DNA from: Macrocystis pyrifera
Lineage: Eukaryota > Sar > Phaeophyceae > Laminariales > Laminariaceae
Reading direction: 5' to 3'
Assembly (NCBI GenBank): GCA_031763025.1
Contig: JASSKH010000002.1
Coordinates: 1,976,929-2,040,928, forward strand
Length of the DNA stretch: 64,000 bases
The notes under the pieces are model-generated. The model did no database searches, was not told the origin of the DNA, and saw nothing but the letters and a program-made list of their open reading frames with translations. Below, piece by piece: positions 34,659 through 48,198 of the stretch (positions are counted from its first letter, which is position 1; each line of letters begins with the position of its first letter). Position numbers and translations under genes: made by a program.

Positions 34659-37060
34659 TGGTAATCTCGGACCGGAGTATTCGGCGTGTATCATGACCTT
34701 ACCGTAACCGGATGGAAAATTGATTACATATACTTTAATTCCAATTTCCCGTGAACGAAGAGGCTTGGGGGGGGACATAGATCGGACGGAGCAAGACGAT
34801 ATAAAACGTGCGATGTTATCAGGACAAGATGAACATGTGTATTTTGAGTTTGTCAATAATTGAGGTGTACAGGATGGAAGCTATACTCTCGAGTCCCCTG
34901 GTTGTGGTTGATGCTGCAGACGCACGTAATCTGCCTTACACACTTGGATATGTCTTGGGACGTAGCGTATCCCAGTATCTTGTGGTTGTGGAGTCTGAAC
35001 ACCACAATCGTACTTGTATGTGTTCCGTGCTCCGCTTGTGTGCGTGTAGCAAATCTAACACATAAATGCAGCACGCATGCGCAACAGGTGACTTGAGGCT
35101 GTCTGACTGTCCGAATTGACAACGAGTTTTTCCTTTTAATTCTCCATTGAAAACTGTGGAAAGTGCAGCTTCGCAAACCATCTTCGGGCACTATTACTAA
35201 AGTTGTGCAGTATATCGATCGCTCCGTTGCTGCCTGTATCGATCGCCGTGCCAGGGGACAGAACAGAGTTGGATATCTGGGTATCGTATCCTCGCAGTAG
35301 TATGGGTAGTCTGTGCGAGTTTGGTTTTTTCTTTGACGAGCGAGTCGAAGTGCTTTGCGGTCCTTTTTTTCCTTCTCGACAGCACGGATGTACAACGTAA
35401 TATATGGTATGTTTTGATATCAGGAACAGAACACAGCAGATGCCAGTAGAACAACTTGAAATTTAGTATAGGAAAAAACGACAGCATCCTTGCTGACGAC
35501 GGAGCAGTCATCCAGTCGCGTCGCGTTTCCACCGTCGATATCGCCCCGCCCACGTTCCACGTATATTCAAGGTATATAGAACCTATTTACTGCTTGGAGC
35601 CTTTCAGATTGATTCTACCTGCAGCACCATGTGATAAAAAGCGGTTACGTTGTTGATGCTCACCGTCGAGAGCCACAAGGACCGCAATTGTGAGGTTTTC
35701 TTAACGTTTTCACTTTCACCCGCTGGTGTATGCCCCCGGTTGCAACTTTGTTGCCAGCCCCAAATACTCGTTCTGAAAATGTAGCTCGCGACAACTATGC
35801 TTAGCTCTGGATTTTTATCGATAGGTAGAGTAACATTCGTGAGCGAGACGCGACCGGGTCACTGAAACCGGGAATGGTTGTTACTGTTTCCTGGCGTCAG
35901 CAAGAACTGCTTGGACATATCTTGCAATGTTGACCGAGACGCGTTTAGTCATTATTGCTCATGCACAACAACCCTTCGTTGATGCTCAAAATATTTGGGA
36001 TTTCTTGGCGCTGGCCTTCGATTCCGATGTCCAACATCTCTTCCGATACGAGCCCTCGTGGCACCTCAGTACATTTTCCTTTCGCCCCTCGGATCCATCT
36101 GCAATCGCTTTTCCGCTTGTTCTTTTAAAAAATCGCCAAACATACGTATTACCTTCTGACATCTCCTCAGCGCCTCCCATATATTGCGCCCATACGCTGC
36201 ATAGGCGTGTAGCGCGATGTTTCATCAATGTTTTACGTTTACACCGTCGACTTGTACTAGAGAGTTTCGTCGCAATCTCGGCAAATTTCGATGCCTCGAG
36301 ATCAAGACCAGTTGCGGCGTGATCTCACCTACAGGGGCCACTCTAGAGTTTGCACGACTCGGTAGATTCACATGCAGAGGGAACACAAATATGAGAGTGG
36401 TCAAGACAAACAGGAGGCCTTAACGAGACTCCGCAAGAGTCTTGAGCCCCGACGGATATACCGAAAATGGGTAAATACCGACAGATAGCTTGAGGAGCTT
36501 GTTAGGAACTCAGAAACCAGACATCAGTATCAAATGGGTGATGTATCATGCCTGCCAGCGTCAGGGGAAAATGGGTGCAGTGGATGAATATCGAAATGTA
36601 GCAGACACTCACCGAAGGCTGCTATTCTGGATGTGATGAAGACTCCCTAACTTGCGCTTGGTTGGAGATGGATCATATATCTGCCTTGAACGAACGCAAT
36701 AGAAACTTAAACAATATGCGATCTAAACAATGTTCATCGAAAGCAAAGCTGAAATACCACAAATTTCATATCGGAAAGCGAGGATCGAAGTACAACGACA
36801 CCATCCGAGAAAATTCTGCACGAACGCCGCAACACCAGACAGAACCACTAGATTAGGGACGGGAGAGGGAAAATTCAGATCAAACTTGGAAAGAGGGCCA
36901 CAGCCAAGGCAAATACGATACCTGACCATACGATATGATCAGGAGTATAGCTTGTGTTTCTTCGACGTTGTACAGCTCGAACAATCGCCACAGAACCTTT
37001 CATTTCCCTTCTTTCCTCGTCGACATCGAGCGGTATCTATGGCCAATGCTCGTTGCTGCC
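34659..37060. other. Non-coding region
   Basis: No supported gene. The longest frames are 34,853-35,395 (-) and 35,927-36,322 (+, 131 codons), both without recognisable domains. Nothing repetitive stands out. Confidence 0.35.
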
Positions 37061-37068
37061 GCACCTTC

Positions 37069-37480
37069 TCAACCAGGGCAAAACGGTGATGAGCCAAACG
37101 AGTAATAGGCCATCGGAGCAGATATCATTGGACAAGTTACATTTTTGAAAGGATCGGGACGTTGCTCCACACCATAGACGTTTTTGATTTTTTCACGAAT
37201 TGGACCGTTAAACCACTTGAATGTTTCTCCTTTGTGCATTTTGTCCACACCATTTGAGTAAGCATGGCTGCCTGACCCCCCCCCCCCGGTGCGATTGCCT
37301 ACGATGTTGCCCCCTTCTGTTGTGTGGGGTAACAAGCCCCCCTGTGCCTCGTTTGCGTTCCATGTCACCCTGAAACCGTCCGCCACCTCTACGATCTCGC
37401 GGAGTCACATGTTCTCTAACTGGGTTTCTGTGGGCTTCATCACCAATCATACTCCAAAAACCACCAGATGATATCTGTAG
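37069..37480 (-). CDS. Exon-like coding patch, unknown protein
   Basis: The minus-strand frame from a start-like codon at 37,386 down to 37,069 reads ADGFRVTWNANEAQGG, then a run of eleven G (plus-strand C run near 37,277-37,287), SHAYSNGVDKMHKGETFKWF and REKIKNVYGVEQRPDPFKN. A possible donor (AAAAAT|gtaact) is at about 37,140. Upstream the frame stays coding-like (MKPTETQLENM, then LREIVEV) but contains a TGA between those pieces and another before them. The amino-acid mix looks like a real protein, yet I recognise no family. It could be a relic or an exon with sequence errors. Confidence 0.3.
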
Positions 37481-37539
37481 ACCCCTCCGTGGCTCGAACC
37501 TATTCTGAGTGTTGAGATAGACCTTTGAAACTGTCATTT

Positions 37540-40500
37540 GCCAATGAGCCTATTCATGAATTCTCCCCACCGCCCACAGTCTTGAGTAATAAATGGCACG
37601 TTCACTCCCCGCGCCGTTGTACCTCGTCCCCAGAAACGAGACGTCATTTTCGAATGGTTTTATCGGAGCCCTCGCAGTGCTGTGCCTTCTTGAAGGCCGT
37701 GACAACAATATGAGGGGGCCATGGGTTTGTCGTCGCCACTGGAACTCAACCTATGGAGGAAAGCGGCCGTGGTGGTGGTGATCCCGTTCAGAGCAAGACG
37801 AAGTGTTCCTGCCCGAGATTCCACGTCACGAACGTCGGACGTCTATCACCGTGGTGGTACGACGGGTTTAACAGTGACCAGAACGGTTGCCATAGCGTAC
37901 GCCCCCCGCTTGAACTGTTCACAGCAATCCCGTGCGAGTCAGACCCGTAAACCGATTGAAAGGAAAACTATCAGCGCATTTGAGGACAATAATACGATAT
38001 CTGCATCAACTCTGAGCTACATCGCTTCGATGGCCGGCAATACGATCAGGGGTTATTTGGTCGGTTTCCGTGGCAGCATGGCATCGACCTTTTCGTTCGA
38101 CATAGTGAGACCTGTCGAGTGAACAAAACGCAATTACGGTCATCGCGGCGTTCTACTATAAAGGTTCACCCTAAATTTTCTGAGGCTCCTCACTTGACCT
38201 TAATGAGCTCCATACCTCATCCGAAAACCGTCTTCAGCATAAATAAAAATGCATCCCGATGAACAATCCCATAGGCCGAGAATACAACAACGTAATTTTT
38301 CCAAACTAGTTTGGCATTCTTACGGTCTCGAAATCATTTTAGCTGAAATGTGTTACCTCTGTCGTCGAAAGCGCCTATTTCCTCAAGTCTGTCCGCCAGC
38401 TAAGCGGGACAGGCTACTCACAATAAGGGTACATAGTGCTCGACACATGGCGTTCAAAAGCGTTATGATGTATCTGCACCCATCCGCACCACATCCTCCT
38501 ATGATCGAACCTCATCCGATAAGATGCTTGGATCGTCACTGAAGCGGGTCTGCACGATGTGCAGTTCAGCGGGGAAGCAACTAGTACGACAGTAGGGGCA
38601 ACAGCACACGGTATATTTCGTACACGTACCAGCGTTCCTGCGAAGAACGTGCTGGAAAACGTTTCACGGATTTCGTATTAGACCGAAGCGATCGAGCGCC
38701 CCGCACAGCTTCTCTCGGAAGACGGAGTCGGAAGCACTATGTAAGTTGATGCGACACATTCATCACACCAGGAGCAAGGGGGTTCCTTGCCTCAAACGTC
38801 GTTTAGTCGGCATCCGACAAATAGCTTGTCCAGTGCTAATCGCCCTGGAGACGTTCATCAGACTGGCCGCGAAGACTATCAGCAAACCTTGGCCTGCATA
38901 CCCGGATACCGGCACGGTCACTAGTCTAAGCCCCTATATATGTATCTATTCCCTCCATGGCGATTGTTCCGTCTGTGAAGTGCATTGACAACCCCGTATT
39001 GACGCGGGTAAAATATGATAGGATCCACTCGCTTTTGAAACGTTTTGGCCAAGTTGGACTTCTACTGACCGGGCTCCTTCATCCAATATCGTTGAAATGC
39101 TACTTGTTCTTCATATGATATCATTCGCGACGCGCCTAGATACGAGACTGCTCATCGGGATGTATTTGTAGCGGAATCAGTTTTTGTTTGAGAAGTATAC
39201 ATCTCCTGAAAGTCAAGTGAGAAGGCTAGGAAATATTAGATACCGCCCTATCGTAGCATGCGTCTATTGCCTAACCTTGGGGGCATTTTTTTGGTGTTCC
39301 TCTGGTCTGCAAGTACCTTGTTTGTTCTCAATGGCAAAGGTTTAATACGTGGTCGGGATGCAGCAGCTACGTCGGGTAATACTCTGATCCAACCCCGACA
39401 TATGTATGTGTAGTATGTTTGCTACCGATTCGGAAATCAAAACACAGTGCCCCATGTTCACTATGGTCTCTCGCCCATGGCCGATTAAGCTCCCTACGAC
39501 AGTGTGGGATATTGGTGTGGGAGCAAAAAGCCGCTGTTTGTTGAGTCAAAGCTAATATCTGCGTCGGTTTCAGAAATTGTGAACTGTACCCACCCAGCGA
39601 CCACCAAAGCGAACATTTTCCCGTAGGATCGTGCAGGGGGTCATCTATGACCGACTTCTGGCTTCTTGCCTTTAGTCCTCTCGAACCCACGATGCCATTC
39701 ATTTGCCCGTGGCATCCCCGTTGATCACTGTCGGCGAGGAATAACTCCACTTCAGCAATGTTATCGGCCACTTGGGAGTGTGCCCCCGCGTTCATCACCT
39801 CTCCATTTGTGGCACACGTTGTCCTTGCCGTCTCCACGCCAAAGTGTGATAGGAAAGCGTGTGCAAGGTGGTCTAGCGCATTCTCTCCCGCATACAGTCC
39901 ATGTTATGTTTATGGTGGCTGATGTTTCCCCAGGGTGTCAACATCCGCAGTTGTGGCGGGGAAGTGCCCTGCGTGACAGTGTTTTCCGTGAAGGACTCGA
40001 CCATGTTGAAACCGCCACTGAACTGTATGGGTTAGTATAAATACATGGAACGTGTCCCTGTGGGCTACTCGACGCCTGCTGTCTCCATCCGGTCTCAATA
40101 TCTGTCAAGCAAACTGTTGAATTATTCCTGCTCGCACATGTTGGGCTGGGTGCAAGACTACGGCTGAACTGGACCGTCACTTTGGCCAGAATCCGTCTTG
40201 GCAAGGGGCGGAGGCCGTAGGTTGACCTTGACATCAACGACTCTAGCTCGATGTGCCTGGCCGGTTAGGGTGTGGTATGTCCGCCTTCTACCACTACGAC
40301 TGGTAATATCATTCAGTGTATGTGTTACTCCGCCTTGCGTGCGCTGGCAACAGTGTCTACGGAATCGCACTCGTTGGTTGAAGAGAAAGTCAGATGCTGC
40401 TTGAGATTGTTATTTAAGTGTAACATCGTGCGTGTATGCCCCAATACTCAACGATCAAGGCCTTCGATCCATTTCCTGGTCCTCCTAGTCCGCGCGAATG

Positions 40501-41170
40501 CGTGTACACGTTAGAAGAGACGCTGGTAGAAGGCTACGGCAAGGGGAGGCGAGATAGTCATTTGACGCGGTTATGAAACTCATTTTTTCCCGGAATTGAT
40601 ACGAACTTCATGGTCGTGCACATCGTCGAAGATAAACGCGCAAACCCTTATGATATACCAAATAAAAGAGGTACGTGGCCATTCACCGATATTTAGTCGA
40701 GCTGCTGAACTCGCCGACCCTCTCAAAGACGTCGGCGTGGTTGAAGGTCCTGTGGCCGTCAGGCATTGGTCTGGCATTGGCAACAAGCCTTGAGGCCAGT
40801 AATCGTTCGACCGCGTACCACTGCTGCCCACGAAGGCTGTCTACAAAACAAAGAGGAAGCGAGCTACTATGCGACCGACATGTAACCATTACTCCCGTGC
40901 TTGATGCCAGGCGCGCAATGCCCTGTTTACCTTTTGCACAGCGAGTGCTCAAGCCCGATATGAAGGTGGACATATGTTACGTAAACGTCGATATTCCGTC
41001 CTTCCTGAACTCGTGCACCCGAGACATCAATCGGGACTACCCAAGGGAGGAGGTTCGTATGCGGTTGAGGCCTGCTTCCGTAGAAGGGGGTTTGGGACCC
41101 TAGGAACATGTCCACGGCGCGGCCTAAAATCTGAGGAATTGTCCAAACTCGTCAAACTCCCTTCATTTTT
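37540..41170. other. Non-coding region
   Basis: Several 100-150-codon frames (for example 37,721-38,122 +, 39,367-39,837 -, 39,666-40,040 +) overlap on opposite strands, and none shows domain motifs. No repeats or element ends were seen. Confidence 0.35.
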
Positions 41171-41173
41171 TCA

Positions 41174-41600
41174 CTATAATATTAATTGCGTATGTATCAA
41201 TAGTCCATGTGACTGTCCATCGAGCTGACCTTTGTCCATTTTAAATGATGTAACGTTAGGCACGCTATTGAGCGTTCCGTCTATACGAACGTTAGACCAA
41301 GTAGGCAATGCCGGTGCTCTGACTGTATTCCCTTCGGCACGGAGAAAGAACCCCCCTGACACGGCCGCTGCCGTCACTCGGGGTGCAATATCTCCCGTAG
41401 AAAGCCTAGGCGAAAGTTACGTGCCACGGCTGTCGACACTGTCACCACCTCCGCCCCTGAGATCACCCCTTTCATCTTCGGCAGCGATGCCGCCAACAAA
41501 GCCGCAGCAGCATCCTTCGCCGTCGTCGCGGCTGAACGTTTCTCATCGTGATGATCGGGAGCTAGGGGCTTGCATCCCGGGCTCACAAGACGGTGATGTG
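41174..41600 (-). CDS. Coding-like patch, unknown protein
   Basis: Two minus-strand frames look protein-like and adjoin. One (to 41,374) has AATTAKDAAAALLAASLPKM and ISGAEVVTVSTAVARNF. The next (41,377 down to 41,174) has APRVTAAAVSGGFFLRAEGN and VRIDGTLNSVPNVTSFKMD. The hand-over near 41,375-41,420 would need a frameshift or a small intron. Alternating hydrophobic residues suggest beta structure. No family is recognised, and a 142-codon frame opposes it on the plus strand. Confidence 0.22.
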
Positions 41601-41814
41601 CGGTGGGGACGAACAGAGTATCGAGAAGTGCGGCATGGTGCAAAGGAAACCACTCGTTAATTCGACTGACTACGTTCGTGTTTAGTGACGAAGGTATTGA
41701 GCAACAGGGGCGGCTAGACCGCACGCAACTCCGAGGAGCAGGATAAGAACACTGTCGTCTGTGACGGTGACGCGGGAGAGCACCGAGCAAAGGGACCGGG
41801 ATAGTTCGTCTCAA

Positions 41815-44320
41815 ATTCTTAGCCCCTCATATGAAACCTCCATTATTCTCATTCGAAACATGACTTCGGAGATGTTAGTTCGCACAACCCGGTCATCAAT
41901 TTCTAGGCGCTACCGTAGTGTAAAGCCAATCGGCTAGTATACGCGTCATACTAGCCATACGCAGTTGCTGTACCGACCAGCATATTATCGAGCCCAAACG
42001 GGCAGCCCTTACTGTTAAGTACGTCCGCCGGTCATGCCCGTTTCCCCCGGCGTACACCACGTCAATCACCACCGCCCAGGCCCGCAGTAAGTGGACGGTC
42101 GAGCACGGGTTCGTTCGCCAAACGCCCGTAGTGTCCACGAGTATCGTCGTCGTGGGATAGTATTCACTAGTGGGGGGACCCAATTTGTCTCGTGGTTTTG
42201 TCGCAGAATAACCTATACTTTGTATCCATAGCATGCTTTAGTGAAGCATGGTAAGCGCCATTCGACGGACAATTAGAGCGGCTACATAGCAAACCACACA
42301 TAACAACGCACGCATTGGGTAGTTCGTTTGGTGTAGATCCCGATCATTCAGAAGCTTGTGAGCTCGAGCCTACCCCCTCTACACAACCGGCGGCAAAATA
42401 TTATTGGAGCTTCTCTTATGATGTGCAGGAGATCAATATCGTGCCATAAGCATGACATCGGAATACGTCCTTCGCCCAACCACACCATGGTTTGCATCCG
42501 CTACTGTAGTGCTAACATGAAAATACTACTGTAGTAAACGTATCGACCTAACTGATTAGTTGGCCACTCGAGAAGGCCAGCCATCAGAAGGTAATGAGGC
42601 AAAACGAGAGAAGCATCCCCAGCGTAAGATGCGTGCATGGTCGTCTGCTCGTTTGGTGCCAGGCGACGTGGAAGAGGAGAGTACTTATACCGGCGGAGGC
42701 GGGGATGTTTAGCTCTACGTAGTCCCCATGCAGCTCGAACGTCGTATGTCGACGAAATAGGTGTATACAGATGGAAGATCGGCGAACACGGGTGCTTGGT
42801 ACGAGTGTAGGCGAGGCTGATGGCAAGGGGTTCCATTTAATCAGCGATACGATGCGTTTATTGTTTCTAGACGCTGACTCAGACGCCAGCAGCGCCTTGG
42901 TCTCATGTCGTTTGGTTTGCGTCACGTGCGATTTGGGTCTACATAGATACCCTTTGGACGCTCAACAGGCGTTCATCAGAATGATAGTGGTTTTCGATTG
43001 TTCCCTCAAAACCACCGAGAAAATGTTCGGGTGTCTCAACCCAAGTTTCCACATGCACCACGTGCCAACGGTTTGCACATCCAGCCCCCCCCCGGCCAAT
43101 ATCCGCCCCTCGACTTTCCCTGCCGCTAAAGCATCCTTTGCCGATTTTGGTTGCGTTCTCGCGCACCTGCTGCCATGTGTTTGGTTGTCTCTTATACTGG
43201 TTATTCCTCTACCTCTCGTCGTCGCGCTCAACGAGTGCTCTTTTCCGTTCTCGGCGGTACGCGTGCTACGATAGTCGCAGCGCATTTTGGGTCAACCTTG
43301 GTCTGAATGATGGGACTCCATATGGCCTAATCATCGTCGGAATGCCCTTCTTGGTCTGTACAATACTTCCAAGTATCGGTTTGGGTATATCTAGTACCTA
43401 GGCCTTGAGATTATTCATCAGACTGCACTTTTAACTTTCTTCAAGTCAGATATTGGATGGGTTAGGGAGACTATAAATCTTTTTAGAGAAAATGAGGGGC
43501 CTCAGGAAGTAAACGATTCACTTCTACCGTCGTAAAGGCGGCCGGGACGAGTTTAAGTGAGGCACCGGGAAGGTCCCACATCGGCACAAGGGTCAAGCAG
43601 CCGTACGGCGGCGGTAGGGAGACTCCGCTCACGACAGGGAGGTATTGGATTCCTCCTAGCCAAACTGTGGCGTCCGCTTCCTCGATAACCGTGCGGAGGA
43701 GCTGACGGTATCAGAGCCAAAGATACTAAAGTTGTGACTGCTAAGTCGGGGACGGGTGTTTATTTACGTTCAGATACACGAGGGCAGGAAGGGGGCGGTC
43801 TCTGGTACCGGTGTCTCAATATCTAACTCTCTCTCTCTTCTAGTCTACCTTTCTTCCTCTATCGCCGAGGGCGGACGTCGCTTGTTTGTGCGCCGCGTCG
43901 GTTATCGTTCCCGTGCAGGCATTTATTCCCATCTCGTCGAGCTCGTGTCCGCGCTTTGACGCCTGGGCCTGCCTGCGAACATATTAGTCCTTGATCCGGG
44001 CCGGCATCTTTTGTCGACTGTGTTCCTGCCCCGGCCTCGCCACCCTCTCTCCCACTTTCTCTTGCATTCGATTGTCAGGCCCCGTAGGCAGATGAACAGG
44101 CGCGCGGGTTGGTTGCGATCCGATCCCGTGCCTTTCTCGTTTCTCACCGTCTCTCTCTACCGTGCAGCGTCCAGGGTCGAGTACGACATCACGCATCACC
44201 TGCATACCGGCCTCGGTGGTAGCCGGGAGGAAGGAGCGGGGGGGGCCTCCTCGACGGAATGAATGAGACCCCATCGACGAGAGCTTTCTCGAACTATCGG
44301 AGGCATGCGCTATTTTGACA
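41815..44320. other. Non-coding region
   Basis: The longest frame, 42,771-43,274 (+, 167 codons), has a weakly channel-like phrase (LHRYPLDAQ) and a hydrophobic end, but no consistent domain. Opposing frames on the minus strand are of similar length. Confidence 0.3.
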
Positions 44321-44329
44321 GGAATGTTG

Positions 44330-44880
44330 GATAATTGTTTGAGTATGGGACGGACGGGCGCCCATGATGGGTGGACGCGTTGTGTAATTTTTTCGTTGTA
44401 TTTGGCATGGGTCTTTGATAGTTATTCGTTTAGTGTTTCGATGTTGTTTTTCGTGCGGTTGGTAGATGTGTTTTTGGCATGGGGAAGACAGACGCTGGGG
44501 GAGAGAGGGGGTGTTGTGGCATGCCCCCACGTGTGGGTCCTAGAATGTGTTCTTGTATTTTGTTTTATACTTGATTTTGTGAGCATCATGAATATTGTTG
44601 TCTGGCATGTGGAGGACAGACGCCGGGGAGAGGAGTTGTCCTATTTATCTCTCTTCTGTTCTAGGATACCTGGTATGTGTTTATGTGGCTTTTGAGCGTT
44701 TATGTGGGGTGGTTTACGGATGCGTCTTGTTGAGTGTTTTTATTTTTATGGACAGGACAGGCCCTGGGGGAGGCCGTTTATTGTGTCTGTCTGCGTGGTG
44801 GTGTTTGAGATTATTTTGTTTCTGTGGTTTTAAAGTACGCCTTCTGACTTGGGGTGGATAGGCACTGGGGCGAAGATGTG
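44330..44880 (+). repeat. Diverged GT-rich tandem repeat
   Basis: Phrases such as ggcatggggaagacagacgc (44,477), ggcatgtggaggacagacgc (about 44,605), atggacaggacaggccctgg (44,747) and a fainter version near 44,859 recur at spacings of about 110-140 bp, separated by T/G-rich sequence. This looks like an old tandem array. Confidence 0.5.
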
Positions 44881-45914
44881 GTGCTATGCTTCCCTGATGA
44901 GAAGTGTCAGGTCGCCTCGCCGTCTGTGTATCAGTACTCAGCCCTGCGGGGGAGGAGGATCGCTCCTTACCAGCTGTACTCACCCTCGTGACATCGTTGC
45001 TCTCTGGGGCTCAATTGCTCAGGATGGGGTCGCTCCATACCAGCAGCACTCATCCTCATACCACTTTAGTTTCTCCGAGTTCGATACTTCGAGCGGCCGC
45101 CGCGCCCGCGGGGGTGGCGTTTAGCGTGCAGGTGTTCGTCGGATATGACATGCGCGGGCTGTCTGCAGCGGTTCGGCGCCTGTGTCCATTCCCCCACGCC
45201 AGGGGCTTACGCGAGCGGGTTGGCGCGGTTCGGCGCGAAACGGCCTTAACTAGTTGCGTCAAAGTGAGGGTAAATATTCCGTTGTATTTATTTTTGGCCT
45301 TACGCATGGTCAATATATCCTGAAGTTCGGCGTGGGTAACTTGATATCGTGTTCTGTTCCTACAGGAGGGCAGAAGCCCCTTTTCGGTGGTTGCAACCAG
45401 GGAGGCTCCATAGAGAGGCTGCGCGATGAGCATCCAGCAAGGTCCTAGTATTTTGCGGCGTCGCGTTCACCTGCGGAACTGAGTCGGAGAATTAGTGGGC
45501 CTGCTAAGGAGCGGTTTGCCTGTCCGAGCTTCCGAGTTTTTCCAGCTCCGCTGGGTTGGTATTGCTTATCTCGTATCCACGGTTCAGGAGATCGCGTGAC
45601 TGTCAGTGCCAAGCCAATCAGCCAGGGGGGATGTTATTGCCGTTTTTCTATATTTCATGCGTTTCCAGGATATAATTTATGGCGCAGTAAATGAATGGAA
45701 TTGCGTACTTGAACTAAGAGGTAAACGCCTGCCCGTGAAAGAGGATGCGAGGGCGATGCAGATCACAACCCCCCTCTTATCGTGCACCATAGTCTTTTCT
45801 GCTACCCTCTGCGGTAGAGTACATCGGAAGAGCACAGGAAATGACAGCGCTTACGATGGCTCACGAGCAAGGACCGCAAGCTGCTTGGTACAATGGTCGG
45901 TATGTGCATGAACT

Positions 45915-46538
45915 TTGGCAGAGCCTCACCGTGGCGGGTATGCCCAGCATAGAGTTGGCTTCGGGGGTGGAAAAGGAATACAAATATTTGTGTGTAAAAC
46001 AGGTGCTTGCCAGATGAGGACGAGGACCCTCGGAGAGGTAACTCGTATCATGAGCGCTACGCTTAAATGTGTTCTGGTTACTTTCCCAGAGATGATACAT
46101 GCCAACAATCACTATGTAGTCCACAGTACCAAGGCCAGCGCACTACGTGTTGTCTATGTGGGCATCGGGAGAAAAAATGGAGATATTAGGCGTTTTCCTA
46201 CTGGCGTAAACAAGGGCCCCGGGCCCAAGCTTCTGAGTTCCTCCTTCTCGTTCTACAGCAGCAAACATATACTCGACTACAGATCGACAAACCGAAAATG
46301 CGAACCCCTGCAACCACATTTTCAAACTACAGCGACGACGTCCGCCCCAGAAGAGAACACGGAATGTGCTGTTGCTTGGAGCACACTCGCGGGAGTTAAC
46401 CAAGGCGCTCATATCTGCGTTAACAAATTTCGGCTTCATGGCAGCGTTCGGACCTACGGCAGAAAAACGAAATGTCTAACAGGAAAACGAACGGGGGAAG
46501 AAGTGGTTCCAGTGTGTCTGCGTCTAGAGTTTCGGTAG
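45915..46538 (+). CDS. 207-codon open frame, unknown
   Basis: The longest open frame in the 35-53 kb stretch, from a TTG at 45,915 to a stop at 46,536-46,538. It is basic with scattered cysteines and lacks recognisable motifs or membrane segments. A shorter, more protein-like frame follows at 46,621-46,794 (NPTAGLPGFMASPHLVIYGN). The lack of an ATG near its start and a comparable opposing frame keep confidence low. Confidence 0.2.
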   Translation: MAEPHRGGYAQHRVGFGGGKGIQIFVCKTGACQMRTRTLGEVTRIMSATLKCVLVTFPEMIHANNHYVVHSTKASALRVVYVGIGRKNGDIRRFPTGVNKGPGPKLLSSSFSFYSSKHILDYRSTNRKCEPLQPHFQTTATTSAPEENTECAVAWSTLAGVNQGAHICVNKFRLHGSVRTYGRKTKCLTGKRTGEEVVPVCLRLEFR

Positions 46539-47080
46539 CATTATCACCTGTTTGCGGGCGGTGCAACACAGGTGCTGTTGTAAGTGGCCAGTGGTGCTAT
46601 ACTCGAGCTTAAAAACTGTTACAGTGATCGTCATGTGTGCTACGGCCAACCCCACTGCTGGTCTGCCTGGCTTCATGGCTAGCCCGCACTTGGTAATTTA
46701 TGGAAACGTTGATGGGGTTGCCGATTTGTTCCATATCGGAACGAGCCACAAACTATACGAGGAATGGCTTGTGGTCTCCTACACTGGTACATAGCTCAAG
46801 CGTTTCGAGTACGCTGCCGTCGTGGGTGTAGACCAAAGAAGGACGATTCTAGAACTTGGCTACCCGTAAAAAGATAGAGATAGTGCGAGACGGGGGAGCC
46901 CGCGGGTGCAGAGCAAGGGGCGAGCCGTCGCGGTGTAGCAAGGGATTGTTGTTAGGCGTACACCGCCAGCTTGAGAACATAATCTAGCGAGGCCGGCGAA
47001 AGCACGCAAGTAAGTAAGCGTGCTTCTTCTGTGTTCGACTTCCGACGCGTATACAGCTAGTCACACATAAATCTACTTAC

Positions 47081-47168
47081 AGACCTATTTCTCCGGAGCG
47101 TGCTCGGTTGGTAAAACCACTTCCAGATATATTTCTCCTGAGCCTGCTCGGTTGGTATATCCCTGGCA
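47081..47168 (+). repeat. Two-copy 44-bp tandem repeat
   Basis: 47,081-47,124 and 47,125-47,168 share agayctatttctcc-type starts and end with tgctcggttggta; they diverge at about eight positions. Confidence 0.7.
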
Positions 47169-48141
47169 TTTCCGAGCTCTTACTGGGACACCGCTTCCTA
47201 ACTATTACTTGTCGATCAGAGCCTTTTTGCTTTCTACTTCTTATCTATATTGTGCGCGGGTGTACCCAGAGCACGGAAATCGCGGGTAAGTCCGGTGCGT
47301 TCGCGGGTATCAACCGGCACCGGTGAGTAGGGGGGGTCAGAAGGACTTACGGTCGCGGTTTTCGTGGCTATGCTTAGCGTGTGTCTCGAGACACGAGAGA
47401 AGCATGGGAGAGCTCTGTGTGGCTTCCTATTTGGGGTTAGATATACTTCACCGCGCAAGGTCTTCCATTCAGGCGAAAAATGTTCTACATCGACGGGGAT
47501 TGTTTAATTCTTCTTCAACGTCGTTTTTATTGCTTGCAATGTTTTCGTGGCGCTGTGCCGTACTGGGCATTCGCTTCCGCACATGTCAAAATGTAGAAAA
47601 AAATACGTACGTACGTAGGTTGCACTGTCGTGCGGACGTTCTCATAGCCGGTCTTGTCTGTTTCGTCTGCGCATGAAATAATGAGATATACCCGTCACGA
47701 GCTTTCGTCTTCATTCTGACGCAACGGAGGGGAAGTCAGTCGAGAGCCGTCCACAGTACGGCTAGATGGGGAACATTATATGACTAGCGTGAGTACGTCT
47801 CGGCCTTAACCTCAAAATCAAAATGGCCTAGCCTTTTCGCTTACTGTTTTCATTAATGTTTTGATGTTCAATCACCTTCATTCATTCGTCAAGCACTAGA
47901 TCTAGGTCCGACCCACGAGCATACTTCCGCTCCCAATCCTCGGACATGACCAGTGACCCCCGAGACACCTTGATGGACGATCGAACCCACACGTGTTCTA
48001 ACCATCTACACGATCCTGGCCGCAAACCGGAATTAAGCGGGTTACCGTATTGGCTGTTGTTTATATCGAAACAGAACTTGTTTGTGGTCGTACCGCTGGA
48101 GTTAATTATGCCCTCGGCAAAGGTTGACATTATCCCACCAA

Positions 48142-48198
48142 TTGGACGCAAACCCACAGGTTGGACGTAATCCTACAAGTATGGACGTAAGCCCACAG
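48142..48198 (+). repeat. Three-copy 19-bp tandem repeat
   Basis: Units ttggacgcaaacccacagg, ttggacgtaatcctacaag and atggacgtaagcccacag follow each other directly. Confidence 0.75.

Noticed and set aside
37480-37570. Possible tRNA B box (ggttcgagcc, minus strand)
   Set aside because: No matching A box or acceptor stem could be found at the right distance.
39367-40098. Ankyrin-like phrases on the minus strand
   Set aside because: The resemblance is limited to a few residues, with stops between them and no repeat spacing of 33 residues.
42771-43274. Possible Cys-loop ligand-gated channel (LHRYPLDAQ phrase)
   Set aside because: Only one short phrase resembles the family; the expected membrane helices do not follow in frame and an opposing frame is equally open.
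47600-47620. gtacgtacgtaggt cluster as a regulatory site
   Set aside because: Short palindromic repeat with no supporting gene nearby.
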